29,065 nt of DNA from Marixanthomonas sp963974425 (GTDB lineage Bacteria > Bacteroidota > Bacteroidia > Flavobacteriales > Flavobacteriaceae). Shown here piece after piece: positions 7,111-14,151 of the stretch. The notes below the pieces were generated by a model that made no database searches, had not been told where the DNA came from, and saw only the letters and a program-made list of their open reading frames with translations. The stretch's first letter is position 1; the number at the start of each line of letters is the position of its first letter. A program made the translations under genes and the position numbers. Location of the stretch: contig NZ_CAXBCK010000047.1 in the NCBI RefSeq assembly GCF_963974425.1, positions 1-29,065 of the forward strand. Reading direction: 5' to 3'.

Positions 7111-7551
7111 TTAAGCTGTAATCATCGCAATATGCGGAATACCATCTTCTAAGTATCCTTCGCCAATGGGTTCAAAACCATGAGATTGGTAAAATTTAAT
7201 TAAATATTGTTGAGCCGAAAGCTTTATGTTTTCGGTATGATACTTTTTTTTTATGGCCTTTTTTGAAGCTTCCATAATGTCGTGACCATAGCTAAATTTT
7301 CGCTGATCTTTAGCTACAACAACTCTTCCAATAGCAGCTTCTTCAAAATAAAATCCTTGTGGAAAACAACGGGTGTACGCAATTATTTTTCCTTCTTTTT
7401 TTCCAATAATATGTAGGGCTTTTGCGTCTTTCCCATCAATATCTTGATATACGCAATCTTGTTCTACGACAAATACTTCAGAACGAAGCTGTAATATATC
7501 GTGCAGTTCATATATAGATAGGTCTTCAAATTTTTTGATAGTAATTTCCAT
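7111..7551 (-). CDS. elaA: ElaA-type GNAT N-acetyltransferase
   Basis: A 146-residue protein of the GNAT superfamily, ElaA branch: small acyl-CoA-dependent acetyltransferases whose natural substrate is not settled. Diagnostic segments are LRSEVFVVEQDCVYQDIDG (about 22-40), close to the ElaA signature, and IGRVVVAKDQRKFSYGHDI (about 74-92), which supplies the acetyl-CoA pyrophosphate loop (here RKFSYG rather than the usual RGxGxG). A FYQSHGFEPIGEGYLEDGIPH stretch forms the C-terminal strands and ends in the usual conserved His. It is the last gene of the rpiB operon, 11 bases after the CDF gene. Its stop abuts that of the convergent gene ending at 7110. Confidence 0.9.
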   Translation of the reverse strand: MEITIKKFEDLSIYELHDILQLRSEVFVVEQDCVYQDIDGKDAKALHIIGKKEGKIIAYTRCFPQGFYFEEAAIGRVVVAKDQRKFSYGHDIMEASKKAIKKKYHTENIKLSAQQYLIKFYQSHGFEPIGEGYLEDGIPHIAMITA

Positions 7552-7562
7552 TAAGTTGTTTT

Positions 7563-8474
7563 TTAATCCTGAACAATAATTTCTTTCGGATCGTCTTTTT
7601 GAAATTCTGGTTGAATATTTACGTGATTGATTCCGAAGTCATCAAACAGTATTTTTTCTACTTTTTCTAAGATAGCATCAAATTCTGAAAGGGTTAAATC
7701 TTTAGAAAATTCCATATGTGCTTCAAGATGTGTTTCTTGTTCATTAAGCTGCCATACGTGAATATGATGGATGCTTTTTACTTCAGAAATAGTCGTTATT
7801 TTTTTACTGATACGTTCCAGTTTAATATCCTTGGGCGTAAACAACATTAATACATTGAAGGAGTTTTTAAGTAAATCGATACCCATCACTAATAAATAAA
7901 CAGCAATTAAAACAGTAAGCGCACTATCTACCCAAAACCACCCGAAATATTTCATTAATAAACCACCTATTAGAACGGCTACTGAAGCAGACATATCGGT
8001 AAACAAATGTATATACGCCGAACGCATATTCATATTCTCTTTCGAATCCTTACGAAGTAATAACACACTAAAACCATTCGCTACAATCCCCAACACAGCC
8101 AGCCAAATAACTAAACTGCTTTCTATTTCTTGCGGATTTATAAATCGTTTTATAGCTTCATAAATAAGGTAAACCGCCACTACTAAAAGTGTAGCGGCAT
8201 TTACAAAAGCGGCAATAATTTCAGCACGTTTATAACCAAATGTTTTATCGAAAGAAGCTTCTTTTTTTGAATATCTATCTGCCACATAACTTATAACCAG
8301 TGAAGTGACGTCACTAAAATTGTGCAGCGCATCACTTAACAAGGAAAGACTACCAGAAATTAACCCACCTATTACTTGCGATACGGTTATTACAATGTTT
8401 AAAACAATTGTTAGTAACAGCTTTCTTCCTTTTAAACTGTTATGATCGTGTGTATGTGTAGGTGAATTAGACAT
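7563..8474 (-). CDS. CDF family zinc/cation efflux transporter
   Basis: A 303-residue cation diffusion facilitator (CzcD/ZitB type) that exports Zn2+ or similar divalent ions from the cytoplasm in exchange for protons. It has a His-rich N-terminus (His7, His9, His11), six membrane segments between about 17 and 205, and a cytoplasmic ferredoxin-like C-terminal domain with HHIHVW and the metal-binding end NHVNIQPE. The transport site is read as SDALHNFSD on TM2 (His51, Asp55) and HLFTD on TM5 (His156, Asp160), the 2-His/2-Asp set associated with zinc selectivity. The conserved FGYKRAEI loop is present. Middle gene of the rpiB-CDF-elaA operon, 15 bases after rpiB. Confidence 0.93.
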   Translation of the reverse strand: MSNSPTHTHDHNSLKGRKLLLTIVLNIVITVSQVIGGLISGSLSLLSDALHNFSDVTSLVISYVADRYSKKEASFDKTFGYKRAEIIAAFVNAATLLVVAVYLIYEAIKRFINPQEIESSLVIWLAVLGIVANGFSVLLLRKDSKENMNMRSAYIHLFTDMSASVAVLIGGLLMKYFGWFWVDSALTVLIAVYLLVMGIDLLKNSFNVLMLFTPKDIKLERISKKITTISEVKSIHHIHVWQLNEQETHLEAHMEFSKDLTLSEFDAILEKVEKILFDDFGINHVNIQPEFQKDDPKEIIVQD

Positions 8475-8489
8475 AAAAAAAGTAGCCGG

Positions 8490-8921
8490 TTATGAACAAG
8501 CTATCTTTTCAACACGACGTTGGTGGCGACCGCCTTCAAATTTTGTTGTAAGAAACGTTTTTACCATTTCCAATGCTTGTGGTTCGCTTGTAAAACGAGC
8601 TGGAATACTTAATACATTTGCATCGTTATGCTCTCTAGCCAACGCTGTAATTTCTTTGGTCCAACATAAAGCTGAACGTACTTTTTGATGTTTATTAGCA
8701 GTCATATTTGCACCGTTACCGCTACCGCAGATAATGATACCAAAATCTACTTTTTCGTTTTCTACATCGTCTGCAACTGGGTGAACAAAGTCTGGATAAT
8801 CTACACTTTCTTCACTATCGGTACCGTAGTTAATAACTTCGTAACCTTCTGATTGTAAATAATTTGAAATGGTATTTTTGTAATCTGTGCCTGCGTGATC
8901 GTTTCCTATTGCTATTTTCAT
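8490..8921 (-). CDS. rpiB: Ribose 5-phosphate isomerase B
   Basis: A 143-residue cytosolic enzyme interconverting ribulose 5-phosphate and ribose 5-phosphate in the non-oxidative pentose phosphate pathway. RpiB/LacA family signatures are intact: IGNDHAG (5-11) with the substrate-binding Asp8-His9, VDYPDF (40-45), the IICGSGNGANMTANK loop with catalytic Cys65, and LAREHNDANVLSIPAR with His98 for ring opening. The length is standard. First gene of a minus-strand operon with the CDF transporter and elaA; a TATCTTTG promoter core lies 17 bases upstream of its ATG. Confidence 0.95.
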   Translation of the reverse strand: MKIAIGNDHAGTDYKNTISNYLQSEGYEVINYGTDSEESVDYPDFVHPVADDVENEKVDFGIIICGSGNGANMTANKHQKVRSALCWTKEITALAREHNDANVLSIPARFTSEPQALEMVKTFLTTKFEGGRHQRRVEKIACS

Positions 8922-9452
8922 GGTGTTTATTTTAATACAAAGATAATTGTATTATTACATAATAAAACGGTTATAATTAAAAATCAATTGTTTACGTTTT
9001 ATTAAACTTCAGTTCACTTTATAGTTAACAACTGTGTTTACATTTGTTAATAGTTTAGCAAGAAAAAAAGTTGTGAAATTGGATTATAAATTCCATATGC
9101 TTTTTAATATTTCAAAAGCAAATTTTAACTTCATCTTTTTTGACCGAGTTATCAGCATCGAAAAGTAAGTTTCAAACAGATATTTCAGAAATACATATTA
9201 AAAATACGTTGTTAACATGGATTGTTGACAGCTGTTAATTATTGTGCCTATTCTTTTATTTTTCAGAAGAAAACATTCTTAAAACTATGTTAACAACCTG
9301 TACAAAATAACCTATAACTTAAAATCAAAATAAAACTTCAAAAAGTTATGCTACATATTAACACACTATAATAACCATCATTATTTATTTTAAAATTTTA
9401 AAAAAGAAAAAAGATGAATATTATATTGTTAATAAGGTTGAAAACTTTAAAA
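8922..9452. other. Gene-free AT-rich stretch with TTGTTAAYA-like motifs
   Basis: 531 bases without a credible ORF. Motifs close to TTGTTAAYA occur at 9024-9032 (reverse), 9044-9052, 9209-9217, 9222-9230 (TTGTTGACA), 9232-9240 (CTGTTAATT), 9288-9296 (reverse) and 9426-9434. The right part (about 9375-9450) is almost pure A+T. Clustered 9-mers beside a very AT-rich tract is the architecture of a replication origin, and rpiB points away to the left while rnr points away to the right. The motif differs from the standard DnaA box TTATCCACA at three positions, so a cluster of regulator sites is the alternative. Origin assignment is inference. Confidence 0.4.
8938..8945 (-). promoter_or_regulatory. 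rpiB promoter -7 element
   Basis: On the minus strand this reads TATCTTTG, an exact match to the Bacteroidota -7 consensus TAnnTTTG, and would start transcription close to the rpiB ATG (8921). No clear -33 TTG is seen at the usual distance. Confidence 0.55.
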
Positions 9453-9692
9453 TTAAACGATTCTCATTTTTGAAGTGTTATCAAAATCTTTGATGATTTC
9501 TCGAGCTCGCGCTGCGTCTTGCTTGTGCACTTGCAAACGAATCCCGCCAATTGCGTTAGAGTAAAAAGGAAAAACACTCGCCATGGTTTCGTTTAAAAAA
9601 ACATGCGGTATGTCATGCTGTTCTAAAAGTAAAGCGAGAACAGCATATTCACTTTGATAGGTGAAAGTAGCAACGGTTATAAAGTTTTCCAT
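9453..9692 (-). CDS. DUF2007 family protein
   Basis: A 79-residue soluble protein matching the DUF2007 pattern (putative signal-transducing protein family): an N-terminal beta strand with TVATFTYQSEYAVLALLLEQ (about 6-25), the helix that tracks a long-buried ligand-binding face, then HVFLNET, GGIRLQVHKQDAARAREII (about 49-67) near the C-terminus. The fold is a ferredoxin-like/ACT-like alpha-beta domain; no molecular role is established. It is transcribed leftward toward the AT-rich stretch, divergent from rnr, with 107 bases between the two start codons. Confidence 0.85.
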   Translation of the reverse strand: MENFITVATFTYQSEYAVLALLLEQHDIPHVFLNETMASVFPFYSNAIGGIRLQVHKQDAARAREIIKDFDNTSKMRIV

Positions 9693-9754
9693 AGCTTAAA
9701 AATTGCTTTTTTGAAGCCTTACTAAGGTACTAAATCTTTCCTAAAGGAAACACG

Positions 9755-9772
9755 CTATTATCTTAATAATAG
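9755..9772. promoter_or_regulatory. Inverted repeat before rnr
   Basis: CTATTAT (9755-9761) and ATAATAG (9766-9772) form a perfect 7-base inverted repeat with a 4-base centre, followed immediately by TACATTTA (9773-9780), one base off a TAnnTTTG promoter core for rnr. It could be an operator between the divergent DUF2007 and rnr genes. Confidence 0.3.
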
Positions 9773-9799
9773 TACATTTACATTAATTAAAATAAAACA

Positions 9800-12007
9800 A
9801 TGCCAAAAAGAAAAACGAAGAAGAAAAACAATAAAATAAAAGGGCTTGGAGAAAGCATTATAAAAATACTACGAAAAGCGAATTCCAAACCTTATAACTA
9901 CAAACAAATAGCGGCTAAATTAGGATTAGATGATCCTAACAGCCGTAACCAAATTACCAAAAAAATAAAGCAATTAACTGCTAAAGGAACCATCAACGAA
10001 GTGGAACGAGGAAAGTATGTTATTGCCCCTTCTAAAAATTACTACACGGGTGTGGTCGATATTACCAGCCGTGGACAAGGATATATTATAGTTGACGATC
10101 TTGAAGATGATATTTTTGTTAGTAATAAAAATCTAAACAAAGCCTTAAATGGAGATGTGGTTGAAGTCTATGTTTTTAAACGTAAAAAACGTGGTAAAGC
10201 TGAAGGTGAAATAACCAATATTATACAACGTAAGAAAACTGAGTTTGTTGGAACCATCGATATTCACGAAAATTTTGCTTTTGTTGAAATCAACGATAGC
10301 AGTATGTATACCGATATTTTTGTTCCGAAAAGTAACATTGGAGAAGCAAAAGGTGGTGAAAAAGTATTAGTTGAAATTATCGATTGGCCCGAAAAAGCAG
10401 ATTCGCCATTAGGTCAAGTTAAAAAGGTGTTGGGAATGCCTGGGGAACACCATACTGAAATTCATTCCATTTTAGCACAATACGGATTGCCGTATGAATT
10501 TCCACATGAAGTGGAAGAATATGCTAATCAATTAGATACATCCATTCAAGAAGACGAAATAAATAAACGTCGTGATATGCGCGATGTGTTAACTTTTACC
10601 ATTGACCCAAAAGATGCTAAGGATTTTGATGATGCGTTATCTTTTCAGAAATTAGAAAATGGTAATTATGAAATAGGAATTCACATTGCCGATGTTTCAC
10701 ATTACTTAAAACCTGGAACCGTTTTAGACGATGAAGCTTATGAACGTGCAACCTCAGTGTATTTAGTAGATCGCGTGGTACCGATGCTTCCTGAAGTATT
10801 ATCAAACAATGCGTGTTCGCTTCGCCCTAACGAAGAAAAATATACGTTTTCAGCTGTTTTTGAAATAGATAATCAAGCGAAGGTTAAAAACCAGTGGTTT
10901 GGACGAACGGTAACCTATAGTGATGCTCGTTTTGCGTATGAAGAAGCACAGCACGTTATTGAAAATCCAGAAGCTAAAGAACACGAAATACCGGCTAACA
11001 TTTCCATTACTGATAAAGAATATACGGTAGATTCAAATATTGCTTCGGCAATTTTAGAAATGGATCGATTAGCTAAAATATTACGTACAGATAGGATGCG
11101 TCAAGGAGCTATTTCGTTTGATAAAGTAGAGGTAAAATTCAAATTGGATGAAAACAACGAACCGGAAGGCGTTTATTTCAAGGAAAGTAAAGATGCAAAT
11201 AAACTAATTGAAGAGTTTATGTTGCTTGCCAACCGTAGCGTTGCCGAATTTATAGGAAAACAAAATCCGCCAAAAACATTTGTATACCGTGTACATGCCG
11301 AGCCAGATGATGAGAAAATCGCCGCTCTGGAACGAATTATCCAGCGTTTTGGTTATAAACTGGATACTAGAGATCCTAAAAAAACTGCCAATTCTATCAA
11401 TAAATTATTGAAAGATGTCGTTGGAAAAAAAGAACAAAACTTGGTCGATGTTTTAGCAATTAGAACGATGAGTAAAGCGGTTTATACCACAAATAACATT
11501 GGTCATTATGGTTTAGCGTTCGATTATTATACACACTTTACATCGCCAATTCGTAGGTATCCAGATGTGATGGTACATAGGTTGCTACAGTCTTATTTAG
11601 ATAAAAATAAATCAGCCAACCAAGATGAATACGAAGATAAATGTGGTCATTCCAGCGAAATGGAAAATCTTGCCACAAATGCAGAACGTGACAGTATAAA
11701 ATACATGCAGGTTAAATACATGTTAGACCACGAAGATGAAGATTTCTTAGGTGTAATTTCAGGTGTGACCGAATGGGGAATTTATATTGAAATAGTTTCC
11801 AATAAATGTGAAGGAATGGTTCGTTTAAGTGATTTACGTGACGATCATTATGTATTCGATAAAGATGAATTTGCAGTAGTTGGTCAGCGAACTCACAACA
11901 AATACACATTAGGAGACGAGGTTTATGTAAAAGTGAAAAATGCAGACTTAGTTAGAAAGCATTTAGATTTTACGATGTTGGGTAGTAAAAAAGAAATTGA
12001 AAAGTAA
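9800..12007 (+). CDS. rnr: Ribonuclease R
   Basis: A 735-residue processive 3'-5' exoribonuclease of the RNase II/R family, acting on structured RNA, rRNA quality control and mRNA turnover. Domain order: basic N-terminus and winged helix (about 15-75, KPYNYKQIAAKLGL), two cold-shock-like OB folds (about 80-215), the RNB catalytic domain (about 255-580) and a C-terminal S1 domain (about 645-725, FLGVISGVTEWGIYIEI). The metal-binding acidic set is intact: Asp269, Asp275, Asp277 and Asp278 in IDPKDAKDFDD, with the same spacing as in E. coli RNase R. FTSPIRRYPDVMVHRLL is the usual RNB end. The length is typical for Bacteroidota, where the Lys-rich C-terminal tail of the E. coli enzyme is absent. 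Confidence 0.96.
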   Translation: MPKRKTKKKNNKIKGLGESIIKILRKANSKPYNYKQIAAKLGLDDPNSRNQITKKIKQLTAKGTINEVERGKYVIAPSKNYYTGVVDITSRGQGYIIVDDLEDDIFVSNKNLNKALNGDVVEVYVFKRKKRGKAEGEITNIIQRKKTEFVGTIDIHENFAFVEINDSSMYTDIFVPKSNIGEAKGGEKVLVEIIDWPEKADSPLGQVKKVLGMPGEHHTEIHSILAQYGLPYEFPHEVEEYANQLDTSIQEDEINKRRDMRDVLTFTIDPKDAKDFDDALSFQKLENGNYEIGIHIADVSHYLKPGTVLDDEAYERATSVYLVDRVVPMLPEVLSNNACSLRPNEEKYTFSAVFEIDNQAKVKNQWFGRTVTYSDARFAYEEAQHVIENPEAKEHEIPANISITDKEYTVDSNIASAILEMDRLAKILRTDRMRQGAISFDKVEVKFKLDENNEPEGVYFKESKDANKLIEEFMLLANRSVAEFIGKQNPPKTFVYRVHAEPDDEKIAALERIIQRFGYKLDTRDPKKTANSINKLLKDVVGKKEQNLVDVLAIRTMSKAVYTTNNIGHYGLAFDYYTHFTSPIRRYPDVMVHRLLQSYLDKNKSANQDEYEDKCGHSSEMENLATNAERDSIKYMQVKYMLDHEDEDFLGVISGVTEWGIYIEIVSNKCEGMVRLSDLRDDHYVFDKDEFAVVGQRTHNKYTLGDEVYVKVKNADLVRKHLDFTMLGSKKEIEK

Positions 12008-12060
12008 GTGTAACATTTCAATTATAAGCTACTCTTTATAAAAAACCAAACCACTTAATT

Positions 12061-12735
12061 ATGAAATTAGTATCTACAATTCTTATCGCGTTCATAACCT
12101 TTTCAGCCTTTTCTCAACGTATGGTTGAGAAAAATATAGGTGATTTTGATGAATTAAAAGTATTCGATTTAATTGAAGTAAATTTAATTCCTTCAGAAGA
12201 AAACAAAGTTGTTATCAAAGGTGAAAACACCGAAAGTGTTAAGATTATCAATGACAACGGAAAATTAAAAATCCGAATGCAATTAGACGAACGTTTTGAT
12301 GGAGAAGAAACCTTTGTTGAAGTTCACTACACTGATGTTGATATAATCGATGCCAATGAAGGAGCTATAATTGTTGCTAATGAAGCAATAACTCAAAATA
12401 AAATTGAATTACGGTCGCAAGAAGGAGCAAAGATTCGAGTAGGTTTAAAAGTAAATTATGTTGAAATGAAAGCCGTAACTGGCGGAATAATTGAAGCTTC
12501 AGGATTAGCAAAATCACAAGATATTACTATTAGAACGGGTGGTATCATTGAAGCAATGGATTTACAAACACAAGATACCAACTTAAAATTGTTTGCAGCT
12601 GGCGAAGCTGAAATCAACGCTAGTGAAAAAGCAAATATAAAAGTAACTGCAGGCGGCGATGTTACCGTGTATGGAAACCCTAAAGAAGTAAAGAAAAAGA
12701 GTTTTGCAGGCGGTACTATCCGTATTGTGGATTAA
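12061..12735 (+). CDS. DUF2807 (GIN-domain) secreted protein
   Basis: A 224-residue exported protein with a signal peptide (about 1-18, ending AFSQ). The mature part is the DUF2807 / head-GIN domain widespread in Bacteroidota: a right-handed parallel beta-helix-like fold recognisable by NIGDFDELKVFDLIEVNLIP near the N-terminus and the repeated strand-turn pattern with small residues (GGIIEASG, GGIIEAMD, GGDVTVYG, GGTIRIVD). Members are cell-envelope proteins of unknown function, sometimes annotated as putative adhesin heads. It follows rnr by 53 bases and precedes the LysE-like gene. No lipobox cysteine is present, so it is probably periplasmic or released. Confidence 0.85.
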   Translation: MKLVSTILIAFITFSAFSQRMVEKNIGDFDELKVFDLIEVNLIPSEENKVVIKGENTESVKIINDNGKLKIRMQLDERFDGEETFVEVHYTDVDIIDANEGAIIVANEAITQNKIELRSQEGAKIRVGLKVNYVEMKAVTGGIIEASGLAKSQDITIRTGGIIEAMDLQTQDTNLKLFAAGEAEINASEKANIKVTAGGDVTVYGNPKEVKKKSFAGGTIRIVD

Positions 12736-12787
12736 TAGTTAGCTAAAGCGTTTTCAACTATAAACTTATTTGTACTTTTACAATACT

Positions 12788-13504
12788 ATGTTTGATGGTA
12801 TTGGATACGCAGCTTTTTACGGGTTCCTACTTGCTTTTGCAGTAGGCCCTGTCTTTTTTACACTCATTGAAACCAGTATTACTAAAGGTTTTAAAGCAGG
12901 AGTGTTCTTTGATTTAGGAGCAATCTTCGCAGATATTGTCTTTATTGTCATAGCTTATTTTAGTACTAGTAAAATCTTGGATAAAGTAAAAGATGATCCA
13001 GGATTATTAATCTTTGGAGGCGCTGTTTTAATAGCCTACGGAATTATATCATACATCCGTACCAACCGTTCCTTTTTTAAAATAGTACGAGAACATTACG
13101 GAGTCAAGGTTAAAAAGAAACTAGGAAGTTTATTTTTAAAAGGTTTTTTACTGAATTTTGTAAACTTTGGTGTGCTAGCAGGTTGGATAGGTACTATTAT
13201 TATGGCAAATGCCTTAACTAATTCTGACAACGGTGTATTTTTCTTCCTATTAACCGTGTTGATCACCTTTTTCTGTACCGATCTATTAAAAATTACATTA
13301 GCTAAAAAGCTCAAAAATAAAATGACACCCCGTTTTATTATTAAAACAAAAAAATGGGTGAGTATTTTAATTGCAGGCTTTGGCGTAGCATTATTATTAC
13401 AAGGAATTTTTCCTGATGAAATGCAATCCAATTTAGATAAAATTCCAGGTCCGAAGCATCCATTAGAAAAACCTATTCCCCCGGTAGAAGACCCTATTCA
13501 ATAA
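12788..13504 (+). CDS. LysE family amino-acid exporter-like protein
   Basis: A 238-residue inner-membrane protein of the LysE/RhtB translocator superfamily, whose characterised members export amino acids. The N-terminal signature is clear: FYGFLLAFAVGPVFFTLIE, followed by GFKAGVFFDLGAIFADIV (first 60 residues). About six hydrophobic segments can be counted, with a basic loop (KVKKKLG) in the middle and a Pro-rich soluble C-terminal tail (GPKHPLEKPIPP). An in-frame TTG at 12770 would extend it by six residues, but it lies within TACTTTTA (12773-12780), a near match to the TAnnTTTG promoter core, so the ATG at 12788 was chosen. The substrate is unknown. Confidence 0.82.
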   Translation: MFDGIGYAAFYGFLLAFAVGPVFFTLIETSITKGFKAGVFFDLGAIFADIVFIVIAYFSTSKILDKVKDDPGLLIFGGAVLIAYGIISYIRTNRSFFKIVREHYGVKVKKKLGSLFLKGFLLNFVNFGVLAGWIGTIIMANALTNSDNGVFFFLLTVLITFFCTDLLKITLAKKLKNKMTPRFIIKTKKWVSILIAGFGVALLLQGIFPDEMQSNLDKIPGPKHPLEKPIPPVEDPIQ

Positions 13505-13505
13505 A

Positions 13506-13537
13506 AAAACCTTCAATCTAGTAAGAAAGAAGGTTTT
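13506..13537. terminator. Bidirectional intrinsic terminator
   Basis: AAAACCTTC (13506-13514) pairs exactly with GAAGGTTTT (13529-13537) around a 14-base loop. It lies between the end of the LysE-like gene and the 3' end of the opposing tRNA-Cys gene, so it can serve both. Confidence 0.75.
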
Positions 13538-13541
13538 GTTG

Positions 13542-13612
13542 AGGCATCGAGCGGATTCGAACCGCTGTACAAGGTTTTGCAGACCTCTGCCTAGCCACTC
13601 GGCCACGATGCC
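13542..13612 (-). tRNA. tRNA-Cys (GCA)
   Basis: The reverse strand folds as a cloverleaf. The acceptor stem pairs GGCATCG (13612-13606) with CGATGCC (13549-13543); the anticodon stem GAGGT/ACCTT encloses the loop CTGCAAA with anticodon GCA. The T arm is GCGGTTCGAATCCGC and the D arm GCCGAGTGGCTAGGC. The discriminator base is U (13542), the known identity base of tRNA-Cys. The CCA end is not encoded. A terminator lies just beyond its 3' end. Confidence 0.95.
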
Positions 13613-13668
13613 AGTAAGGTTTGCAAATGTAAAAAAATTAAACTGAATTTTCCTAGTTTAAATTGAAA

Positions 13669-14025
13669 TTAGCGAGAAGAGGACATTGTAACACTTACTT
13701 CGGCAATATCACCACCAATAGGAGGATTTATTTTTGAGACTCGAACACTCACAGCATCAACTAATTCAATTTCATTTAATATAGTATCAATAATACGCTG
13801 GCCTACTTGTTCTAATAGTTTGGAGCGAATTGCCATTTGTTCTCTCACTATTTTTTGAAGATGAACATAGTCTACAGTATCGCCTAACTCGTCAGTTTTA
13901 GCTGCTTTTGATAGATTTGCACTAACTTCTAAGTTTACAATGTAGTCACTGCCTATCTTTTCTTCTTCAGTAAGGCAACCGTGATTAGCAAAAATTCGGA
14001 TATTCTTTAAGCGTATTGTACTCAT
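13669..14025 (-). CDS. folB: Dihydroneopterin aldolase
   Basis: A 118-residue cytosolic enzyme of folate synthesis that splits 7,8-dihydroneopterin into 6-hydroxymethyl-7,8-dihydropterin and glycolaldehyde. FolB hallmarks: the N-terminal IFANHGCLTEEEKIG segment with Glu22, DYVHL with Tyr53, the helix LLEQVGQRIID with Glu72, and catalytic Lys98 in VSKINPP. The length is normal for this octameric T-fold enzyme. It is transcribed divergently from glnS, with overlapping promoter regions (see 14031-14062). tRNA-Cys lies downstream on the same strand. Confidence 0.94.
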   Translation of the reverse strand: MSTIRLKNIRIFANHGCLTEEEKIGSDYIVNLEVSANLSKAAKTDELGDTVDYVHLQKIVREQMAIRSKLLEQVGQRIIDTILNEIELVDAVSVRVSKINPPIGGDIAEVSVTMSSSR

Positions 14026-14030
14026 GCAAA

Positions 14031-14062
14031 TTGTTTTTGCAAAGATACTTTTTTTACCTTTG
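14031..14062 (+). promoter_or_regulatory. glnS promoter
   Basis: TACCTTTG (14055-14062) matches the Bacteroidota -7 consensus TAnnTTTG exactly. TTG at 14031-14033 is 21 bases upstream, and a second candidate TTTG (14036-14039) is 15 bases upstream. Transcription would give a leader of roughly 85 bases before the glnS ATG. Confidence 0.65.
14040..14047 (-). promoter_or_regulatory. folB promoter -7 element
   Basis: On the minus strand this reads TATCTTTG, an exact TAnnTTTG match, 15 bases upstream of the folB ATG. It lies inside the spacer of the glnS promoter, so the two polymerase footprints must overlap. Confidence 0.6.
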
Positions 14063-14151
14063 CTACTTGCCTATTTATAAATAGGCTAACCAATAAATTC
14101 TATTTACATTTAACTAGTTATAATTCCTTGTATAGGAACAATATACCAATC

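Noticed and set aside
13096..13431. Minus-strand frame of 111 codons opposite the LysE-like gene
   Set aside because: No recognisable domain or start context; the plus-strand frame has clear LysE signatures.
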